27,948 nt of DNA from Phoronis australis (GCA_002633005.1 NMRA01001074.1:31828-59775); one strand, 5' to 3'. Counted from the first letter of the stretch, positions 9,176 through 18,957 are shown. The notes: a model not told the origin generated them from the letters alone. Numbers and translations: made by a program.

Positions 9176-10738
9176 ATTCAAACGTTGGCAATAATGTATG
9201 TTTGTGTATGATCTTGAAGTAATAAAAAACGGCTAGTCAAATTTTGTTTTTCGCTTATTGCATCTCAGTCAAACTGGTTAGCAGATTTAACTAATGTCGC
9301 TGGCTGTTCTTTACTATTTCTTGCGTCAGCCCCCACGTAAGCGTGACTGTGTGAATTATCGTTTCCACATCCCCTTTTTAGCCATCCAGAATAATTTTGT
9401 TTATACATTGGCCATTTTCAGCCTGAACAAAAATTCTTACCATTCGAGTCTGAAATATCTACGACATAGACTGCTTGACGATAGTGGGTAGGAGATTCAC
9501 GCAGCTAGTTACAGGGATGGGCTTAGGGAGCATCGAGCCGGGAAATATGGGAATAGACTTGACATCGCGGTTTTGGGGAACATTGGCAACGGAGGAATAT
9601 CGTAAAGAACTGGGTCTTTCGTAACAACAGCTTAAAAGTACATAGTCACGCCAGTTTTTGTTACTTCGGACTGTCGCTATGTGTGACTGATTTGTAGTGG
9701 TGCACATGTGGAAGTTCCCACACTTTGGAGTGCATGTTACCTTGACACCAACATGTGATTGACAGGTGACTCACATGTAGGCCCTACGTGCATGCTGAAT
9801 ACTGCCACTATCTTTGGCCATAAAAACGGGATGCATATTGAAAGAGGCCGTTATATTACTTGACGGCATTTCCAAGTCACGATTGTCAGTCGACTGAGAC
9901 ATTGCACGATAACAGCAGGACCAAACAGTGCCGCAGTGCGATATTACAAGTGATATAAATAGGATAATCTGGACATATTGCGTGAAAAATAAATGTTTTT
10001 CCACCACGAAGTTTGGTAAGGTGATCGTTTAGAATAATGAATTGAAACATTGCTGTTTTCTGACTTTTTGTAACATATTTATGCAATTGCTTGAAATTTT
10101 ATTCTTGATCGACGACTGGCTCGACCACCCCCGATCCTTGTCTTACTTCTTTGCATAGCATGTTTGGCGCAACGGCAAGAGAGCAATGCCGGGCTTTCGA
10201 GATAAGACAGCTAGCCGCAGAACCATATGCTGAAAATGTCATTGAGTCACGGAGTGTCGACTATAACATCCCAAACACAAAAAAACAGCAGAGTTAAGTT
10301 TTTCAAACTTTTATTACAACCAATTTTAAAACTGCTCTGTGACTCAGAACTTGACAGCTACATATAGTACGAGACTGTAACCATAAATTTGATGTCTGAC
10401 CTCTGCAACAGGTGAAACTTGCACGCGCGCACTTAAGCAGGGTCACATCTTGAAACAGTTTTAATTCTAGTGGAGGCTGCGTGGTCACTGGTCGTCTGCG
10501 CACCGCAGGGCGGCACGGGGCTATTACTCAGCAATTTTGTAAATTTAATAGTGAATGACTAATCTGAGGGCAAGAGAACCTTTGTTGGGATCATCCGCTG
10601 TTATGACGTTTTCACAGTCATTTGACGACGTGACGATAACGCTCTTTGAAAAGGGCTACGCGTTCCGAGTATGATTGTCATGTCGGGATTTAGATCGCCA
10701 GGTAAGATCAACCGCCCTGGGCAGTTGTCTGTCGTAAT

Positions 10739-10870
10739 AAGCGCCCATGTTCGGTTAACCGCCCATCCCCTACTTTAGGTGGATTTTCGATTTAACAACC
10801 CACTGCTCAGTTAACCGCCCTCCCCCGATTTTTTGTATTCGCCAATTTAACCGCCCAGGGCGTTAACCCG
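10739..10870 (+). repeat. Right subterminal GTTAACCGCCC repeat array
   Basis: Copies at about 10752, 10791, 10807, 10846 and 10859 share the unit seen at 8471-8631, including the block CCGCCCATCCCC-ACTTTA-GTGGATTTTCGATTTAAC in the same orientation as on the left. Confidence 0.8.
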
Positions 10871-10918
10871 AACGATTACGGTATTTTTATACAGCTTTGT
10901 TATATACAGCTTTGTACC

Positions 10919-11629
10919 TATGTGGGTAAAAAGTGGTAAGATAAAATCTAACACAAAATTAGTGTCATTAAAAACTACAGTCTTCCTTGAGTAAACTAAA
11001 TTATTTAACGGTGTTGGCAAAAATGACGTTTTACTGTTATTCTGCTGCTAAAGTTGTGGAGCGATCTTTAGCGACGGCTTTTGGTGCCATGAAATATTGC
11101 TTCACCTATTGGCTAGTTTCTCCTTTCACCGATTCTTCAATCAACTGTACAGTTCTTTTTTCACGAGGTTGTGTGCAAGTCACAACAAATTATCGAAACT
11201 GGTTTCACTTCATTAACTTATAGACGCACGCAAGAAGCGGCAAACCAACAAGGGTTGGCCATGGCCCCACAGACTAAGTACTGTTACTACGAACCAAGTG
11301 CGTGGAAAACAGCCAGTTCTTCACAAATAGCCGTACCGGCACAATCACAAACGTGGGAACTGTGGAAAAGCACAAAAGTGTGTTGGTTGTGGGGGACAGT
11401 GTACGCGTCGCCGAAAGAGCCCAGCACGGGGAGAGAAATGTCATCGCTGCGGTACTCGGAATCATTTTCAATGTCAGTGTCGCTCAAAACCAATCGCAGA
11501 GCCTCCATGGGGTAGGACTAATTCCACGAACTGGCTTGGAAGTGATCAGTCAGATCGCTCGACTGTTTACAACAATATGCATCGCATATAAGACAGCAAG
11601 TCCCAGCATCATTTGACACCGTTGCGTAG
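10919..11629. other. Sequence between two mobile elements, unassigned
   Basis: No feature is assigned with confidence. Frames overlap on both strands at 11171-11616. The minus-strand frame 11287-11508 starts at a good ATG context (CCCCATGG) and has an acidic N-terminus (SDTDIENDSEYRSDD) vaguely like piggyBac-type transposase N-termini, but it is only 73 codons and lacks a domain. Confidence 0.35.
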
Positions 11630-12548
11630 CAAATCGTAGGTCCGATGAAGAATGAGAAATTCATTCTTGTAATTGTGGACGCTCACAGTCAATTTATCGA
11701 CGCGTATATCACCAACAGTACTTCAACCGAGGTAACAGTCAGGAAATTACGTCAATGCTTTGCGACGCATGGACTGCCCGTAGTGATTGTGTCTGACAAT
11801 GGTTCTGGTTTCTCCAGTGCTGATTTTGCCAAGTTCTGTCGGAACAATGGTATTAAGCATACGCTTAGTGCACCGTACCACCCTGCGAGTAATGGTGCGG
11901 CCGAGGCTGCGGTTAAAATCGTCGAGACCGGAATGGTCAGGTTGGAAGGCGACATGGAAACCCGCCATTACACATTCTTAGCGCGTCATCGCATCACACC
12001 ACACTCTGCGACAGGTAGACCACCTGCAGAATTATTAATGTCGAGGAGGCCGCGTTCACGTTTGGACTTAGCTGTGCTGGACCTCAGACAGCGTGTTCTA
12101 CTGAAACACTCAGGTGCTGAACACGCACACGACACGCGTGATTTTTGCGCTGGAGACACGGTACTTGTGAGAAACTTCGCCGGCTCACCCACCTGGGTCC
12201 CTGGTGTGATCATAGAACAGCGAGGACCCGTCATTCTTGGTGGAGTTGCCCAATAAACGGATTTGGAGGCGTCACGTAGACCACATAGTACGACGCACAC
12301 CAGAAGACAACCTATCTTCAACCACGTTTGGCCCACCGCCAAGTAACTTACCGCCGCCACAAGCATTCGTACCGCCAACTCGGGTGACGGAACAACCTTC
12401 TACGCCTTTGGTTGATCATGTGCATTCGACTACGGATTCGAAAGCTACCACCGTACGATTACCCATAGAAAATCCACCAACGGATTCGTCTGTAGTTGTG
12501 ACACATTCCGGAAGGAAATCAATCCAACCAGACAGACTGAACATTTAA
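11630..12548 (+). pseudogene. Ty3/Gypsy integrase, 5'-truncated and frameshifted
   Basis: The frame is open from 11630, starting just before GPMKNEKF. It has the integrase catalytic core with Asp at 11678-11680, Asp at 11795-11797 (VSDNGSGF) and Glu at 11903-11905 (NGAAE), the D-x35-E spacing of retroviral-type integrases. A C-terminal GPY/F-like module follows (GDTVLVRNFAGSP.WVPG...RGP). The first frame stops at 12256, while LVELPNKRIWRRHVDHI continues in another frame, so there is an indel near 12235. A Pro-rich tail ends GRKSIQPDRLNI at 12548. The zinc-binding HHCC domain, RNase H, RT and Gag that should precede it are absent. The catalytic residues are intact but the element is dead. Confidence 0.92.
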
Positions 12549-12743
12549 TTGCTACTTATTATAACTAGCTTCAGTCATCAGTAGGATCACCTTACAGCAC
12601 ACAGCAGTGTGATACATCGTTTTAGTTATGTCTGGACACTTAGTATCCTTTTACAAACATGACTGTTGACAGTGTGTTACATACATATTTGTGTTTAGTT
12701 TGAAGTGTTCCTCCATGTTTATTTAGGTTTGCAGTAGTTAGCT
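12549..12743. other. Gypsy 3' untranslated interval
   Basis: 195 bp between the integrase stop and the polypurine tract. No coding potential; presumably internal non-coding sequence of the Gypsy element. Confidence 0.5.
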
Positions 12744-12756
12744 AAGGGTAGAAGGA
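12744..12756 (+). promoter_or_regulatory. Gypsy polypurine tract
   Basis: AAGGGTAGAAGGA, purine except for one T, lies directly before the TGTTGTG that starts the LTR. Confidence 0.75.
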
Positions 12757-12923
12757 TGTTGTGTATTGACAATGCTACTTGTGGTTTTCCTTAGAATATA
12801 GTCATCTGGTATTTATGCCCACAAACCACTTGTACATCCCCCTTCTTGTATTAGTTCTCCAAGTGAATAGACATATTATTTTACTCTCACCTGTGTTGTT
12901 TTACTGGTTCTACGAACACAACA
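12757..12923 (+). repeat. Ty3/Gypsy 3' LTR, 167 bp
   Basis: It starts TGTTGTG and ends CACAACA, an exact 7-bp inverted repeat, and follows the polypurine tract. No matching 5' LTR is in the window, so a target duplication cannot be tested. At 167 bp it is short for this group; an internal deletion is possible. It ends 42 bp upstream of the splice acceptor of the receptor's cysteine-rich exon. Confidence 0.78.
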
Positions 12924-12965
12924 GCTGTGTCACGGGTTTTGTTTCTAATTTTCTTTCTTTTTTAG

Positions 12966-13157
12966 GTGCTAATGGAGAAATTGCCCGTGAGTGCTCAGAC
13001 ACACAGACAGGCATCACACCCCCTCCTGATAGTGGCCACCCGTGCGGTTGGAAGTTCTATAAATCGGCTAAAGGCCACCCAATTTACATGGGCACCTGCG
13101 CCCCATGCCATGTGCTATGTGATAGGCACATAGAAAGCTGCCAAACATCTTGCCCAG
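12966..13157 (+). CDS. Receptor exon: TACI/BCMA-like cysteine-rich domain
   Basis: The acceptor is a long pyrimidine tract ending TTTTTTTAG; the donor is CAG|gttagt. The exon is 192 nt and phase 1 at both ends, the symmetric arrangement usual for extracellular domain exons. It encodes ANGEIARECSD..., then Cys at codons 26, 44, 47, 51, 58 and 62 of the exon, with a seventh supplied by the next exon (codon 69 overall). The spacing C-x17-C-x2-C-x3-C-x6-C-x3-C reproduces the second TACI domain from its second cysteine on, and a KFY at codons 29-31 falls where that domain has KFY. The Asp-x-Leu hairpin that contacts BAFF/APRIL in known receptors is replaced by SAKGHPIYMG. An extra Cys (codon 9) lies N-terminal. 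A TWEAK-receptor-like relationship is the main alternative. Confidence 0.8.
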
Positions 13158-13474
13158 GTTAGTGCCAGATCTATAGCTCAGCATTTTCATTACAAGTGTA
13201 TGGAATTTTATAAAATGTGGCAAATGGACCCACATGGCGTCATACCTATGGGCAAATTTTTAGGATACATGAGTCGCATTTGTCGAATGTGTGCCTTTTT
13301 CTATTTGATTTTGGGAGGTGGCATTTAAATGTGCAGGACTTCGTCTGCTATCTCAGTACTAAAAGAGATTCATCTTACGGCCAACTTCATTCCTATTTAA
13401 CTACGGTAAACACATAAATCCATTGTTGGGATCTGTGCTTTTGCACTATGCTAAACCTCATTTTGCAAAAAATT

Positions 13475-13488
13475 GTTGCTTTGCTTTT
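13475..13488. repeat. SINE target-site duplication, left copy
   Basis: GTTGCTTTGCTTTT is repeated exactly at 13737-13750 on the other side of the SINE, as expected for LINE-mediated insertion. Confidence 0.9.
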
Positions 13489-13736
13489 TACAAAAAAAAA
13501 TAATTGCGGGCGGTCTGATACACGTTGTACCAGACGAGCGCAGGCCTCGCATGTGGGCCCATTGCACTGATCACCTGGAAATATTTTTATGCTTTACTAA
13601 TATATGGTTAAAACCGAGCTGAGGAGCTAGAAACCTGGCTCAAGGGTTTAGTAGTGTGACCTGGTGGGATTTGAACCCACAACCTCGAGTAAAGAAAGCG
13701 GGCACTTATCAACCAGGCCACACTCACTGCCTCCTC
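13489..13736 (-). mobile_element. tRNA-derived SINE
   Basis: Read on the minus strand, it starts near GAGGAGGCAGTGAGTG and carries an A-box-like TGGCCTGGTTGATAAGTG and a B box GGTTCAAATCC, with a T-arm GTGGG-TTCAAAT-CCCAC. These are the internal RNA polymerase III promoter of a tRNA ancestor. The body includes a 9-bp hairpin with one mismatch (about 13513-13535, + strand GTCTGATAC..GTACCAGAC), and the 3' end is a T-rich tail. Exact 14-bp direct repeats flank it. The D arm does not fold as in a working tRNA and the acceptor pairs ambiguously, so it is a SINE rather than a tRNA gene. Confidence 0.87.
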
Positions 13737-13750
13737 GTTGCTTTGCTTTT
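13737..13750. repeat. SINE target-site duplication, right copy
   Basis: Exact second copy of GTTGCTTTGCTTTT. Confidence 0.9.
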
Positions 13751-14862
13751 AGTTGTATTAGATTCTTAATGCAATATAAGAAAAAGTCAAGGAAAATTAT
13801 GACAGTTATAGTGTGCCATTGGCCCAAGTTTTTTATGTGACAATGACGTGGGGTGGGCTCTCTTAAGATTATCTTTGCAATTCTCCTTGCTGGCAGGGAA
13901 GTGACATACACTCATTCTGGGCTCAGCTACTGAGAATCCACATGGGGTAGTGATACAGTTATTGTCTTAGTCAGGACCATAAACCCTTTATTGAGGTGTG
14001 TTTAGGTACACAGTCCAACTGGGATAGTTGCATGGCTAAGAGCAGGCTTGTGTGCGAATGACAATCATGATTTACAACTGTTCCTGTTAAATTCTAACCC
14101 ATTATTTGATTAGTTAACCCATCCAGGCTGAAAATACTGTTATAAGCTCAAAAGGTCATCATTTCATCACCACGTCTGCTGTATAGAGTTATCCAGGGGT
14201 AAGATATGATTCTTCCCATATGGGAAAAGAGTGAAATGAAGAAAGATATGCACATTGCACTATTACTGGTCACAGAGTTTTGATTTATTTCACCATAAAA
14301 CAAAATTTGCATGCTTTGAATCGAGGTGGCCCTCTTTTTCTGAGTTTAATCAAAGGCTTTGGGATGATGGAGATTTGGAAGTCTCTCATTGCTGCATGCC
14401 CTGATGAACACTTCTTTTCAAAATGAATCAATTTGTATTTAAGGCTGCTATAAAGCTGCACCCTATCAGAGAAATTAAGTTTTATTTAGAATATTTACTA
14501 CAGTATAAAACATCTTGTCTACTGACTATATACTCCAACCGTAAGAGTTTTCAAGGCTTGGAACAGTTCATTTTTGCTCAATGTTCAGCATATAAAACGA
14601 CCCATTGCGACAAGTCAACTTGTTTATTATCTGGTCTCTCAGTTGTTTTCAATCTCAGAAACCAGGTAACAAGTTGAGACTAACATCAATGTGGCATGTG
14701 ATCTAAATCGAAAGGTATTTTGTAGCAGCTTGACCGTTTTGCGAAATGTCTATCTTGAAAGAGATAGGAGCTTTCAACCAAAAGGTGTAAGTAAAATTGT
14801 TTTCTTCATTTGAATAGCATTTGTCAGCAACAAAACATATTGACCTTTAATTTTACTTTTAG

Positions 14863-14990
14863 AATACTATGCCAAGTGTAGGGTCCCAATTGGCAAGTCA
14901 ACTGTTAAGAAATCAGTGGATATCTCCACAATGGGCCCAGTTGTTGATGAAAAAAGCTTTGCTACTATTTTGAAACAGGACGAGCATGTG
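14863..14990 (+). CDS. Receptor exon: last cysteine and stalk
   Basis: Acceptor tttacttttag|AA, donor GTG|gtaagt (a full consensus). The 128-nt exon begins in phase 1 (completing a Glu codon) and ends in phase 0. It starts EYYAKCRVPIG, giving the closing cysteine of the ligand-binding domain, and continues as a Lys/Ser/Asp-rich stalk of ~36 residues without further cysteines, ending LKQDEHV. The exact phase match with both neighbours is the main support. Confidence 0.78.
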
Positions 14991-16445
14991 GTAAGTATCG
15001 TCCCCTTTGTTATTTACCTGTTCTTACTTTCTTTCAAATAATGCAGTTTAATTGTCACTATTATGACTGTTTAGTTTAATGAAAGCTTCTTTTTTGCTGG
15101 CATGTTTTCATGATCATACCTTTTTGATTGTTCATAATATCATTGTAAGTTTCAATTTTTTGGTATATGTGATACGGGTAGTGTCACCTAGTGGCAATTT
15201 TATTTTTGCATCTAACAAGTTCTTGATGAATCTTCATAAAATTTGGTGTGTGCTCCTGCTAAGGAGAGCACAATTAACCTGGGACAAATCTAACTACTGT
15301 GGAGCCCCCTAGTGGCAATTAATTTTTGTTTTCTATGCGTTTGTCTCGTCTACGTAGTTTCTAGATGAGTGTTTTTGAAATTTGGCAAGTTACCATGGTG
15401 GAGATGACAGCACCTGCCCTGTTCAGACAGATTTGAAATAAACCATACTCCCTTGTAGTATTTTATTAGGTTTGCATTTTTGTCATTCATTGTCTGCCTC
15501 CCTATCCTTCAAACTGCTTGAAGAATCATGATGAAAGCAGCAGGTGTGTTCCTACTGAGGAGAGCATTCCCGGCATGCTTTGTGCCCCCTCAAGGCGATA
15601 GTCAGATTATGAGTATTGCTCCCTCTATTCAGAAGTTTGAAATAATGATCACCCCTTCTATATGTACAGTGGGTGTGTAACAATGGTCTGCACTGCTCTT
15701 GTAAGGGGTATTTTGACCAGAACTGTTTGCGAAGTGCCCCAACACATATATTTTCAGCATTTTGCAATTTAACTCTCTACTTTCCTGAATTCTGACCCAT
15801 TCTTTGTTTTCTTCCATTCGTCTATCGAAATGCTCTGTGTGCAACTTGTGCATTTCAAATAAGATTCTGACCAAAATTTTAAAAAATGTGCTTTTGCGAT
15901 GCTGTAGTGCATAATTTGACATTTTGTGATTTGATGGTACTGGTATTTTCCTGAATTTTATTCATTTTTGATTTTCTTGCATTCATATACAAAAATGCTC
16001 TTCTGTGCACAGTTCTTATATTTGATTGGGGATTTCAACCAAATTCGTAGAGCAAATCATCGGCATTTTGCAATTTGGCCATTTTCCCTAAATTTTTAGC
16101 TGTTCTGGATGCATCTATAACGTGAAATATTCTTCCGCCCCCTATAGGATCTTCTGTGGGGAGTGTTGCGGACTATCGGTGTCTTGTTGACCTTAGCTGA
16201 CATATTTACGTGGTAACGTGAAGTTCCCTCTGTTACTAATGTATTAACTTCTAGGAATTGATTTTCTAATCATAGCACATTTTTCAAGGTATTCAGCAAA
16301 TTTATGCTCATCCAAAAACATGTCTAGTAATCACCAATTAGGCTTATGAAATACTTTAATATTGTACCTTCTATGGCAGCCGAGAGAGTTCAGCCTGTCT
16401 GTAACAAATGCTTGTTGTAGTTATGCTGTCTTACTTTTTATATAG
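14991..16445 (+). other. Receptor intron (phase 0) with tandem repeats
   Basis: Bounded by gtaagt and ctttttatatag. Most of it is occupied by diverged ~150-bp repeats (listed separately). Confidence 0.7.
15180..16160 (+). repeat. Diverged ~140-160-bp tandem repeats in intron
   Basis: One block repeats CTTGATGAATCTTCAT..GGTGTGTGCTCCTGCTAAGGAGAGCA (15221-15270) at about 15357 and 15518-15566, alternating with CCCCCTAGTGGCAA-type segments at 15187, 15307, 15585 and 16137. A second block repeats GCATTTTGCAATTT...TTTCCTGAATTTTATTC...AAATGCTCT at about 15758, 15921 and 16062. Units are strongly diverged, so it is an old array. Confidence 0.65.
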
Positions 16446-16541
16446 GCTAATGTTGAACTTCCGATAATCCTTGTTTGCGGAGTGGGTGTTTTTTGCACCC
16501 TTTTAATTGCTGCTATTGCTAAGAGGAAGTCACTTGTGCAG
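16446..16541 (+). CDS. Receptor exon: transmembrane helix
   Basis: Acceptor ctttttatatag|G and donor CAG|gtaagt; 96 nt, phase 0 at both ends, 32 codons. After ANVE comes a hydrophobic stretch LPIILVCGVGVFCTLLIAAI of about 20 residues, long enough to span a membrane once, followed by AKRKSLVQ. The positive cluster right after the helix predicts this side as cytoplasmic, so the cysteine-rich domain faces outside (type I or, without a signal peptide, type III topology). A dedicated membrane exon is common in TNF receptors. Confidence 0.85.
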
Positions 16542-17908
16542 GTAAGTTTGCATTTCCGATTTAAGAAACATACCTCGAATGCCTGTGCAAAATTCTTCAG
16601 AAAGTTTTTCTCAAAGGATGAAAGTTTTCATGCTGAAAATTGTGGCAGTCTTGTAACCAAGATGGCTGTATGTATAAGTAGATAGAGTACCCAAACGCTG
16701 GTCTTTTGTCCATTCACGACGAGTGAAAAATGTTTGATTATAACACTTCCTCAACTTTTCATATGCACCCATCACAAATTCATCTGCTGCTTGGTTTGGC
16801 ATAAAATAAGACAACTCAGAGTTGTCATTAAGATCAGTAGAGGGGAACTGAGAATCCTATAAATAGTAGAATAATCTTAAAAATAGCTTGTACATGTGTG
16901 GAAAAATCCAAGTTGTTGGAGCATTTGCACTGTAAATACTGAATGGCTGTGGTTTTTCCAGAAAGTAAAGATGTATCAGCCACATTTCATATTCCAAAAC
17001 TAATTTGTATATTAATTTATTAGGGATTTCTATTATTTCAAAATCTTAAGTCACCTGATGCATAACTTTGGCTGCCTTTACAATGTGACACGCAAAGCAC
17101 CATGTGAGCTATACATATACACCAGTACCTCATGACCAACAGCAAATTTCAGTATGGTAAAAATCTCCAGTTGTGGCCAGGCTCTAAAATTTGGGACACT
17201 GAAATTCAAGTGAAATTTGAATTTTTTTAATTCTGAAGATTTGGACGTGGGTGATTTTTGTGTTCATCACCCTTCTCAAATGTCAGACATAGTTTGATAA
17301 TGCACTTGACTGTTCATAAAATAGAAAAAAGTTGGTGTTGCAATATTTTGTTTGATGGGTTCCCATAGTGTTTAACATCAAGTCGAATAATTGTGTGGAG
17401 ATCATAATTCTTGAATTTGGGGCAAAATATCCAGTATTGCTTATTTCTAAAGATTGGTACAAGTTCCATCCTTGAGCAAAATAGTTAGGTTTTCACTATC
17501 TTGAGCAGGATAATTATTACCATACTAAATCTTCTGACTGGTCCCAATGGAGAACATGACATTTGTCTTTGTGTTATACATTCTATGACCTATCTCATCC
17601 TTACAAGAGCAAATCCCAATTTTTATTCTGTAGTTTCCCACCATTCAGCTTGTTACCACAAAGCGCAGAGCTAAGTGAAACTTAATATCTTCTATACCGA
17701 TGGTCAAGGTAGATTTATTAAAATGTTACACACCTTAAGCTTTTAACTCTTTTCAAGTTACATTCAATGGACTTAAGAAGATTTTAAGTAAATAACGGTA
17801 CATGACTTTCGTTGTTTGTTTTATAATGCCTAACGCAATTCATGGTTTCTTGCACTGAATTTTTTTTGATTTAAAGGAACATTAAACTTTTTTCTTTTGT
17901 GAGAAAAG
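16542..17908 (+). other. Receptor intron (phase 0)
   Basis: Starts gtaagt; the proposed end is tttttcttttgtgagaaaag, a weaker acceptor because purines separate the pyrimidine tract from AG. Nothing else recognised inside. Confidence 0.6.
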
Positions 17909-17965
17909 GTGTTCGAACGTCTGCGTGAACGACCCCATCATCCCATACAAGCCTCTGAAGATTAG
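17909..17965 (+). CDS. Receptor terminal exon: cytoplasmic tail with TRAF-type motif
   Basis: In phase 0 it reads VFERLRERPHHPIQASED and then TAG (17963-17965). PIQAS fits the PxQx(T/S) core bound by TRAF1/2/3/5, and the acidic residues after it resemble other natural sites. The total cytoplasmic tail would be about 26 residues, short but comparable with the TWEAK receptor. The acceptor is not ideal, so a different terminal exon is possible; the motif and the immediate stop raise my confidence. Confidence 0.6.
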   Translation: MFERLRERPHHPIQASED

Positions 17966-18957
17966 AAGCCAGACAGCATTGAAAGCAACCTGCATAAAAA
18001 GATTCGTGTGCCATAACCACATAGAGTGACCGTTTTAATGCTTAGCTAGACACTTATTGTAATGTAGCTTTTATATTATCAACTCATTACTACTAACTTA
18101 ATCTCAAGTTATTATACTTTAAAGCACCTTTCACACTACCACCAACTCGTCAATGTTTTGGGTTGTTCTGGTCGATATGAACTTCAGCCTTAGATCAAAG
18201 CAGGAAACAGTAAAGTTAATATCACTGTAAATAATGGAGCGCCAACCTTTCGATGTTATATGAGCGTTAGTGACTTGGATGTCACCAGAGTTGCATGCAT
18301 AACGTTTCCAGAACGCCACCTTGTGATGATGATGTACAATACCCTTGCATCAAACTTTAATAACTTCTGTGGTGTCTGTTGTCTACTGAAGTCGATTGGA
18401 AATGTTGAACTTTCTTTTTAGTTTACATTGCTGTTCCTATAGTGCTGAAGTTGAGTGAGTATGAAAGGGCCCAAAGAAATTGTAAGACAGGATCATGTTA
18501 CCTTAGAAAACTCTTTGATTTGGGACACAACATATGGCATACGAGAGTAATTTCATTTCGTTAATTATCTCAACAAATTTTGCACAGTACAACTTTAACC
18601 AAAGCATTTTGTAAAATTTTGAGCTTTTGAAGTGATGTAGTATTTCTGTGAAAAATGTCAGTTTCATCAATTATTTGTGACCCAAATTGAAGAATTGGTA
18701 GCGTAATCTTTCCTGTTCAAACACTCAGTCACAGCGTCTTGCTTTTACTTATGGTAAAATTTCTTAATTTTGGCACTGAAATATTATTCCTGATTTTGCT
18801 GTTAAAATAGTGTGCACTTTTTTCTTAAATCAAATCTGTGAATGACCCCTTGCATTGTGTCAAAAACTTCAGTGCCAACTTAAGGAATCTTAACGTAAGT
18901 GTGATGTTAAATCATACAGGTCTGATCACTTGGATCTGAATGTAAGCTGTGATTGTT
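17966..18957 (+). other. Putative 3' UTR and downstream sequence
   Basis: Presumed 3' UTR begins after the TAG. No AATAAA occurs in this stretch; the nearest clear one is at 20382-20387, so the cleavage site is unknown. The remainder is AT-rich with no gene recognised. Confidence 0.4.

Larger units (their letters stand above)
8428..10918. mobile_element. 2.5-kb DNA transposon-like element with terminal inverted repeats
   Basis: The outer 31 bp at 8428-8458 and 10888-10918 are exact reverse complements, and similarity extends inward through ATCGTTCGGGTTAACGCC to about 8481 and 10859. Each terminus contains two direct copies of ACAAAGCTGTATA separated by TA. If the ends are read as TA|CAAAG...CTTTG|TA, a TA target duplication is possible; this is not certain. 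Subterminal arrays of GTTAACCGCCC-type repeats sit inside both ends. No transposase is recognisable in the 2.1-kb interior, so it is probably non-autonomous. The superfamily is not assigned. Confidence 0.8.
13158..14862 (+). other. Receptor intron (phase 1), contains a SINE
   Basis: The intron runs from gttagt to tttacttttag. It holds a complete minus-strand tRNA-derived SINE at 13489-13736. The rest shows no conserved feature; an 84-codon frame at 14423-14677 looks accidental. Confidence 0.7.
12966..17965 (+). other. TNF-receptor-superfamily gene (TACI/BCMA-like), four 3' exons
   Basis: Exons 12966-13157, 14863-14990, 16446-16541 and 17909-17965 join without frame error. They encode a cysteine-rich ectodomain, stalk, one membrane helix, a Lys-Arg-Lys stop-transfer and a short tail with a TRAF-type motif. 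About 156 residues are covered. Three donors are CAG|gttagt, GTG|gtaagt and CAG|gtaagt. This is the architecture of a small cell-surface receptor that would bind a trimeric TNF-like ligand and recruit TRAF adaptors. The ligand is unknown. The upstream end is not established, and no AATAAA follows within the next ~2.4 kb, so the 3' UTR end is unclear. Confidence 0.75.

Noticed and set aside
13663-13728. Functional tRNA gene on the minus strand
   Set aside because: Only A and B boxes and a good T arm are present; the D arm does not fold, two acceptor pairings compete, and exact 14-bp duplications show it is part of a SINE.
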